DNA of 64,000 bases from NCBI GenBank assembly GCA_039034015.1, contig JBCCBM010000006.1:1-64000 (forward strand), read 5' to 3'. This document shows positions 59,642 to 64,000 of this stretch, piece after piece; the first letter of the stretch is position 1, and every line of letters starts with the position of its first letter. The DNA comes from Acuticoccus sp039034015. Its GTDB lineage: Bacteria; Pseudomonadota; Alphaproteobacteria; Rhizobiales; Amorphaceae. Under the pieces are notes generated by a model that saw only the letters and a list, made by a program, of their open reading frames with translations, was not told the DNA's origin and did not search any database. A program made the translations under genes and the position numbers.

Positions 59642-60166
59642 ATGCGCATGGCTTTGATCGTCGCGCCGCTCATCCTGGCCCTCTCCGGTGGCGCCCTTGC
59701 ACAAGGCTCCACCTACACGGTCGACGATGTGGTGAGCCATTTTAAGCGAAAGAATCTTGGGGCGCCGCGCTCCCTGTGCATCGGCACGCCGACGGAGTGC
59801 AACATGCAGCGCGAGGCGCAACAGGCGCCCATCTCCCCGTTCAACATGCAGGTCCAGTTTGAATTTGGGTCCGCAACGCTCACCTTCGAGGCGCAGCGCC
59901 GGCTGGATGTTTTTGCCGAAGCCGCCACTGGCGAACTGCGAGCCGAGCGGTTCGACATTGACGGGCACACCGACAGTGTCGGCCCCGCGAACGCCAACCA
60001 GCGCCTGTCGGAAGCGCGCGCCCAGTCGGTGGTGAACTATCTTGTGCGCCGGGGCGTGGACCCGCGCCGTCTGCGCTCCACCGGCTATGGCGAAAGTTCG
60101 CCAAAACACCCCGATGGCACCAATGGCGCCAACCGCCGGGTGGAAGCGTCCCTGGCCGACAACTGA
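59642..60166 (+). CDS. OmpA-family protein of the T6SS cluster
   Basis: 174 residues: signal peptide (MRMALIVAPLILALSGGALA), a short variable region with two Cys (about residues 47 and 55), then an OmpA-C domain with FDIDGHTDSVGPANANQRLSEARAQSV and the family end GANRRVEASL. It binds peptidoglycan. It lies 221 nt after ppkA and 12 nt before tssA, so it is likely a periplasmic helper of the T6SS membrane complex. Confidence 0.87.
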   Translation: MRMALIVAPLILALSGGALAQGSTYTVDDVVSHFKRKNLGAPRSLCIGTPTECNMQREAQQAPISPFNMQVQFEFGSATLTFEAQRRLDVFAEAATGELRAERFDIDGHTDSVGPANANQRLSEARAQSVVNYLVRRGVDPRRLRSTGYGESSPKHPDGTNGANRRVEASLADN

Positions 60167-60178
60167 CCGGCCGGCCCC

Positions 60179-61459
60179 GTGGAGATCGATGTTGAGGCCC
60201 ATACCGCCCTGATCGGCGAAGGTCCGGATGACAATCCGGACCTTTCCGACGAAGCGGAATTTGCCGCGTTCGAGGCGGACGTTGAGGGCTTTTTGCCCTC
60301 CACGTCCGACGCGTATTATTTCGGCTTTCGCAAGCCCAACGCCGATATTGACGGTTTTGCCACCCGCTGCCTTTCCTTCATGGAGCGCGCGCGGGACCTT
60401 CGCTTGGTGGTGATGCTTGCCAAGCTGGTCGCGTTGAAGGGCGAGCTGCCAGCCGCTGCGGCGTGCCTCTCCATCACGCGCACCCTCATTGAGACCCAGT
60501 GGGACGCAGTGCAGCCGCAAAAGCTCTCGTCCTACAACCTGCGCGGGGTGACGGTGGAGCGGCTGGACGAGTTTGCCTCCTTCGTCCTCCCCCTCCAATA
60601 TGCAGCGCTGGTGAGCGACCGTGTGGGCAACATCACCTGGCGCGACTATGCCGTCGCAACGGGCGCGGCCAACGCGCGCGAGGGCGACACGCACCCCACC
60701 TTGTCCGACATTGAGCGCACCCTTTCCCGGTGCGATGTCGACGCGCTGGTGGCAAGCCGCGACACGGTCGCCAAAATGGCGGAGGATCTCAGCGCCATCG
60801 GCCTCCAATGGTCGGTGAGTTCGGACAATCCGCCCTCTCTCGCCTTCAAGCGGCTGGGCCCGCTCCTCCCCAAAATGGCGACGTTTTTGGATGAGGCAGT
60901 GGCGAAGCGTGACCCCTCCCGCGCCCTGTCGGCCGCCGCGCCCGGGGGTGAGAGCGAAAGCGACGGGCCGGACGATGCGCCCCCCGCGGCCGTTGGCGCG
61001 GTGGGGAGCCTTGCGGACGCAAAGGCGGCCCTCACCGCCGCCTCGCTTTACTTTGAGCATTACGAGCCCTCCAGCCCCGCGCTTCTTCTCATCCGGAAAA
61101 GCCAATCGCTGATGGGCCTCCCGTTCCATGAGCTGATGAAGCAGCTGGCGCCCGATGATGTGCCCGTCACCGCGATCCCCCTTGGGGCGCGGCGTCGGCT
61201 ATCGCTCCCCATGGAGAAGCTGGCGGACGAGTTTTATTCCATCGAGATCGACACGCCCGAGGAGGGAGAGCCCAGCCAGACCTATGAGGCGGGCGACCGG
61301 GCCGCCGCCGCCGCCCTCCTCCAGGAGGTGGGGCGCTGGTATCGCTCGGCCGAACCGTCGAACCCGCTGCCAATGCTGCTCGACAAGGCGCGGGAGTTGA
61401 TGTCGAAGGATTTTGCCGCGCTCCTCACCGAACTGCAGCTCCCGCAGGAGACGTACTGA
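60179..61459 (+). CDS. tssA: T6SS protein TssA (ImpA family)
   Basis: 426-residue cap protein that guides sheath assembly. The ImpA N-terminal region spans about 35-170 (YYFGFRKPNADIDGFATRC, LRLVVMLAKLVALKGELPAA, WDAVQPQ), and the C-terminal part ends YRSAEPSNPLPMLLDKARELMSKDFAALL, the typical end of one TssA subclass. GTG start. It overlaps the PAAR gene by one base (TGATG). Confidence 0.9.
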   Translation: MEIDVEAHTALIGEGPDDNPDLSDEAEFAAFEADVEGFLPSTSDAYYFGFRKPNADIDGFATRCLSFMERARDLRLVVMLAKLVALKGELPAAAACLSITRTLIETQWDAVQPQKLSSYNLRGVTVERLDEFASFVLPLQYAALVSDRVGNITWRDYAVATGAANAREGDTHPTLSDIERTLSRCDVDALVASRDTVAKMAEDLSAIGLQWSVSSDNPPSLAFKRLGPLLPKMATFLDEAVAKRDPSRALSAAAPGGESESDGPDDAPPAAVGAVGSLADAKAALTAASLYFEHYEPSSPALLLIRKSQSLMGLPFHELMKQLAPDDVPVTAIPLGARRRLSLPMEKLADEFYSIEIDTPEEGEPSQTYEAGDRAAAAALLQEVGRWYRSAEPSNPLPMLLDKARELMSKDFAALLTELQLPQETY

Positions 61460-61956
61460 TGCCCGGAAAACCCGCCGCGCGCGTTGCTGACAATGTGGCG
61501 CACCCCCTGCCGCCGGTGCTGGGCCCGGGGCCTGGCGCGGCAACCGTGCTGATTGGCAGTTTGCCGGCCTGGCGCGGGGTGCCGGCCGCCGTTGCCGCCG
61601 CGGTCCAGTCGGCCAAAGCCACCAGCGATGCCGCCATCAAGACCGCGGAGGCAGCCACCCTTGCGGCCGCCGGCACCCCCGGCCTTCCGGCCGTGAAGGC
61701 GGCGGAGGAAACCGCCAAGGCGACCGCTGCCGCCACCATGGGCTCGATGATCACAAGTGCGGCGGGCATGGCCGACGTTCACATTTGTGCAACGCCCTTG
61801 CCCATCCCGCCCCACGGCCCCGGCGTTGTGGTGGATGGCAGCCAAACCGTGCTCATCAACATGCTGCCTGCGAGCCGCATGGGCGACACGGTGGTGGAGG
61901 CCGTCGGCCCGCCCAACAAAATCGTCAAAGGCATGGCAACGGTGCTGATCGCGTGA
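61459..61956 (+). CDS. PAAR-domain spike-tip protein
   Basis: 165 residues. The PAAR cone is split: the first part is KPAARVADNVAHPLPPVLGPG, then an Ala-rich helical insertion (about residues 45-105), then MADVHICATPLPIPPHGPGVVVDGSQTVLINMLPASRMGD. The two His/Cys ligand positions for zinc (DVHIC...PHGPG) are visible. It should sharpen the VgrG tip. There is no C-terminal toxin; the insertion could be a docking point or membrane segment. It is the last gene of the T6SS block. Confidence 0.9.
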   Translation: MPGKPAARVADNVAHPLPPVLGPGPGAATVLIGSLPAWRGVPAAVAAAVQSAKATSDAAIKTAEAATLAAAGTPGLPAVKAAEETAKATAAATMGSMITSAAGMADVHICATPLPIPPHGPGVVVDGSQTVLINMLPASRMGDTVVEAVGPPNKIVKGMATVLIA

Positions 61957-61959
61957 CCG

Positions 61960-62703
61960 TCAGCCGAGCGCCTCAATCAAGAGGCGTGTCGCCACCAGCG
62001 TGAGAAGGGTGAGCATCACCCGGTCGAACGCGCGTTTTGACAGCCGTTTGGCAAGCCACGCGCCAATGGGCATCGCGCCAAACAGCGGCACGCAGGCCAG
62101 CGCGCTGAGGCCAAGCCGCTCCAGCGTCATGACGCCGACCGCCACCAGCGCGGGGATTTGCACGACCGCCATCCCCGCAAAGTGGCATGAGACGACGGCG
62201 ATGAAGCGCGGCCGATCAAGCCGCATCGCATTCAAGAAGGTGAGCGTTGCGGGGCCGGACAGCCCGGCCGACCCCTGGAGCACGCCCGCCAAGAGGCCCA
62301 CCGGCAGCACGATGCGGGACGCTGCCCGCTGGGTGAGCTGCCACGCGGGGTTGAACACGCGAAAGCCCACATAGCCGTAGACCAGCACCGCCACCGCCAC
62401 CATCAAAACGTCCGCCGACAAAACCACCAGGAGGACGCTGCCCACCGCCGCGCCCGCCGCACCCGACAGGGTGAGCGCCAGCGCAAAGCCCGGCGAGCCG
62501 AGCGACCGGCGGTACACCACAATCTGGTAAAGGTTGGCCAGGAGGCTCGGCACGGTCAGCGTCGCCACCGCGAGCGGCACGCTATAAAAGATCGAGAGGA
62601 GCGGCACGGCGATGATGGGGGCACCCGCGCCGGTCGCCCCTTTCAAGATGCCGCCGATGAGGAAGCCGATGGCCCCGAGGGCAAGGCCGGCAAAGTCGAT
62701 CAA
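61960..62703 (-). CDS. TauE/SafE family permease
   Basis: 247-residue membrane protein with about eight helices. Family marks are GFLIGGILKGATGAGAPIIAVPLL and the matching second-half GLLAGVLQGSAGLSGPATLTFL. Members export or import sulfite, sulfonates or related anions. It starts with TTG at 62703. Divergent from a periplasmic rhodanese gene, 77 nt away, which suggests a role in sulfur oxyanion or thiosulfate handling. Confidence 0.87.
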   Translation of the reverse strand: MIDFAGLALGAIGFLIGGILKGATGAGAPIIAVPLLSIFYSVPLAVATLTVPSLLANLYQIVVYRRSLGSPGFALALTLSGAAGAAVGSVLLVVLSADVLMVAVAVLVYGYVGFRVFNPAWQLTQRAASRIVLPVGLLAGVLQGSAGLSGPATLTFLNAMRLDRPRFIAVVSCHFAGMAVVQIPALVAVGVMTLERLGLSALACVPLFGAMPIGAWLAKRLSKRAFDRVMLTLLTLVATRLLIEALG

Positions 62704-62780
62704 AGGTGCCTCACGGCTTTGTCAGTGCAGCGCCCGTCCGGGTGTGACACGACAGGTCCAACGTTTGTGGAGGGACTGCC

Positions 62781-63641
62781 ATGAAACACGTTCTCGCGCT
62801 TGTCTTTTTGCTCCTGACGCCGACGCTTGCCGCGGCGTGGGACAAGCTCGTCACCCCGCCCGACCTTGCCGCCCTCACCGATGTCACGATCCTCGACATT
62901 CGCGCCCCCGCCGCATACGCGGCCGGCCATGTGCCAGGTGCCATCAACGCGCCCTATCCGTTCTGGCGCGGCCCCGCGGAGAACCCCGGCGAAGCGCTCA
63001 GCGATGACCGGCTCACAACGCTCCTCCAGACCCTTGGCCTTTTCGGCGACGAGCGGATTGTGATCACCTACGCCGGCGCCAACACGTCAGATTTTGGCGC
63101 GGCGACGCGGGTCTATTGGACGCTAAAATCCGCAGGCTTTGAAACGCTGGCGATCCTGTCCGGCGGGCTCGCGGCCTATGCGGCGGAGGATTTGCCGCTC
63201 TCCACCGAGGCGACTGTGCCGCGCGCGTCCGATGCCACGTTTGCCCTTGCCGACACCTGGATGATTGACCGTGCGGGCGTTGCCGACCTCATCGCCGGCG
63301 CGCGCGAAGGCCAGCTCATCGATGCGCGGCCGGCCCGCTTCTTTGTGGGGCAAACGGCGCACCCTGTGGCGCGCATGCCCGGCACGCTGGAGGGGGCGAA
63401 AAACCTTGCCTTCACCCGCTGGTTTGACGGCGATGCCGACCCGGCCACCCTTGCCGATGGCATTGTGGGCGAGGCGGAGGGCGACATTGTCTCGTTCTGC
63501 AACACCGGGCATTGGGCGTCGATCAACTGGTTCGCCCTGTCGGAACTGGCCGGCAAGGAGAACGTCAAGCTTTACCCGGAAAGCATGGTCGGGTGGACCG
63601 CGCACGGCGGAGAGGCCGTCCGCGGCACTCTCCAAAACTGA
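62781..63641 (+). CDS. Periplasmic two-domain rhodanese (sulfurtransferase)
   Basis: 286 residues with a signal peptide (MKHVLALVFLLLTPTLAAA) and two rhodanese domains. The first (about 20-140) has ILDIRAPAAYAAGHVPGAINA, but its loop IVITYAGANTSDFG has no Cys. The second (about 155-286) has LIDARPARFFVG and an active Cys in IVSFCNTGHWASIN. It resembles bacterial thiosulfate sulfurtransferases of the SseA type in layout. The ATG has GGAGGGACTGCC before it. It sits divergent from the TauE/SafE gene. Confidence 0.9.
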   Translation: MKHVLALVFLLLTPTLAAAWDKLVTPPDLAALTDVTILDIRAPAAYAAGHVPGAINAPYPFWRGPAENPGEALSDDRLTTLLQTLGLFGDERIVITYAGANTSDFGAATRVYWTLKSAGFETLAILSGGLAAYAAEDLPLSTEATVPRASDATFALADTWMIDRAGVADLIAGAREGQLIDARPARFFVGQTAHPVARMPGTLEGAKNLAFTRWFDGDADPATLADGIVGEAEGDIVSFCNTGHWASINWFALSELAGKENVKLYPESMVGWTAHGGEAVRGTLQN

Positions 63642-63655
63642 GCATCAGAGCGTTG

Positions 63656-63744
63656 CTCGCTCAGGCGGAATCACCTGAGCGAGACACGCTTTGAATTCAA
63701 TGGGTCGAGCATCTTGTCTGCGCCCAAATGGGCGCAGGATGCTC
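63656..63744. repeat. Rhizobiales-type palindromic intergenic element
   Basis: Two hairpins: CTCGCTCAGG-N8-CCTGAGCGAG (63656-63683), and a longer one whose outer arms GAGCATC/GATGCTC (63707-63713 and 63738-63744) flank CTGCGCCC-AAAT-GGGCGCAG, with a TTGT bulge on one side. The linker holds CGCTTTGAATTCAATGGG. From memory, this resembles short palindromic elements common in Rhizobiales intergenic regions. It lies between convergent genes and may also end transcription. No second copy was found in this window. Confidence 0.65.
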
Positions 63745-64000
63745 TACAGGAGACGGTAGGCGGGCGTCGTCAGGAACGGCGAGAGGGTGTCGGCGGTGGA
63801 AAGATCGCGGAAGAGGGTGATCGCCTCGTCGAACCGGCCGGCGTCGTAGGTCTCGGCGCCCACCTCATCGCGCACCCTTGCCATCTCCTCCTCAAGGCAT
63901 GTGTCGAAGAGAGCGCGGGTGACGGTTTGGCCATCGGCGAGGGTCGCCCCGTATTTCAGCCATTGCCACAGCTGTGAGCGGGAGATTTCGGCGGTCGCGG
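63744..64000 (-). CDS. aceB: Malate synthase A, C-terminal part (truncated by window)
   Basis: The last 84 codons and the stop. The protein reads ATAEISRSQLWQWLKYGATL, then EEEMARVRDEVGAETYDAGRFDEA and ends in SPFLTTPAYRLL. This matches the C-terminal plug of malate synthase A, which condenses glyoxylate and acetyl-CoA in the glyoxylate shunt. The catalytic barrel lies outside the window. The stop codon abuts the palindromic element. Confidence 0.83.
   Translation of the reverse strand, partial: ATAEISRSQLWQWLKYGATLADGQTVTRALFDTCLEEEMARVRDEVGAETYDAGRFDEAITLFRDLSTADTLSPFLTTPAYRLL

Noticed and set aside
45541..61956. T6SS block as a recently acquired genomic island
   Set aside because: No integrase, tRNA, direct repeats or clear base-composition change at its edges were seen. 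Alternative histories cannot be tested from this window.

Overview
The window is a GC-rich alphaproteobacterial chromosome segment. The pgsA-moaD-moaE order at the left edge (possibly preceded by the end of uvrC), the thu-type trehalose transporter, the Rhizobiales-type orphan response regulator and a Rhizobiales-like intergenic palindrome all point to Hyphomicrobiales. I cannot fix the genus. No rRNA, tRNA, insertion sequence, integrase or CRISPR array was seen, so this reads as ordinary chromosome with an accessory type VI secretion block.

Layout. 0-9.6 kb: phosphatidylglycerol and molybdopterin genes, an ABC1/UbiB-like kinase, a three-gene CoA-transferase/citryl-CoA-lyase/NIPSNAP operon, glnK-amtB behind a sigma-54 promoter, a ParE-type toxin-antitoxin pair with an SDR gene, an EVE-domain protein and a small methyltransferase. 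9.6-14.2 kb: bdhA, a membrane-anchored EEP phosphatase/nuclease, a patatin-like lipase and a Kef-type antiporter. 14.2-17.9 kb: a type I secretion ATPase and a short HlyD-like adaptor, separated by a 1.44-kb array of fourteen 102-105-bp repeats. 18-20.1 kb: a PAS-GGDEF-degenerate EAL protein. 20.2-32 kb: HSD10-like dehydrogenase, MAPEG protein, an ABC importer of the branched-chain amino acid type (livH, livM, binding protein, livF) interrupted by two tandem GT90 glycosyltransferases and by cydAB, then a PaaK-like ligase. 32-39.2 kb: rplS, an SNase-like protein, dapF, an L,D-transpeptidase, an orphan response regulator with a cNMP-binding partner, a repeat-rich intergenic region, a two-component system and an EF-hand protein. 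39.4-45.4 kb: thuE-thuF-thuG-alpha-glucosidase-thuK. 45.5-62 kb: T6SS genes vgrG, DUF6931, tagH, tssK, tssL-OmpA, tssM, tagF, pppA, ppkA, ompA, tssA and a PAAR protein. The sheath, baseplate wedge, ClpV and Hcp genes must lie elsewhere. 62-64 kb: TauE/SafE permease, periplasmic rhodanese and the 3' end of a malate synthase gene.

The most unusual structure is the 14.8-16.3 kb array. Read on the minus strand, every repeat unit opens with a start codon that begins an NTGA tetranucleotide, preceded by a Shine-Dalgarno-like AAGGT. Units of 102 or 105 bp stay in frame. Units of 104 bp throw the ribosome into the TGA of the next NTGA, where the next reading frame starts. The result is an unbroken chain of 4-nt stop/start overlaps: the ATPase stop, six small repeat ORFs (35, 70, 69, 171, 69 and 69 codons), then the HlyD-like start. 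This looks like a tandemly amplified translational-coupling junction between two subunits of one exporter. The peptides show no sign of being conserved as proteins, so the array may act at the level of translation or RNA.
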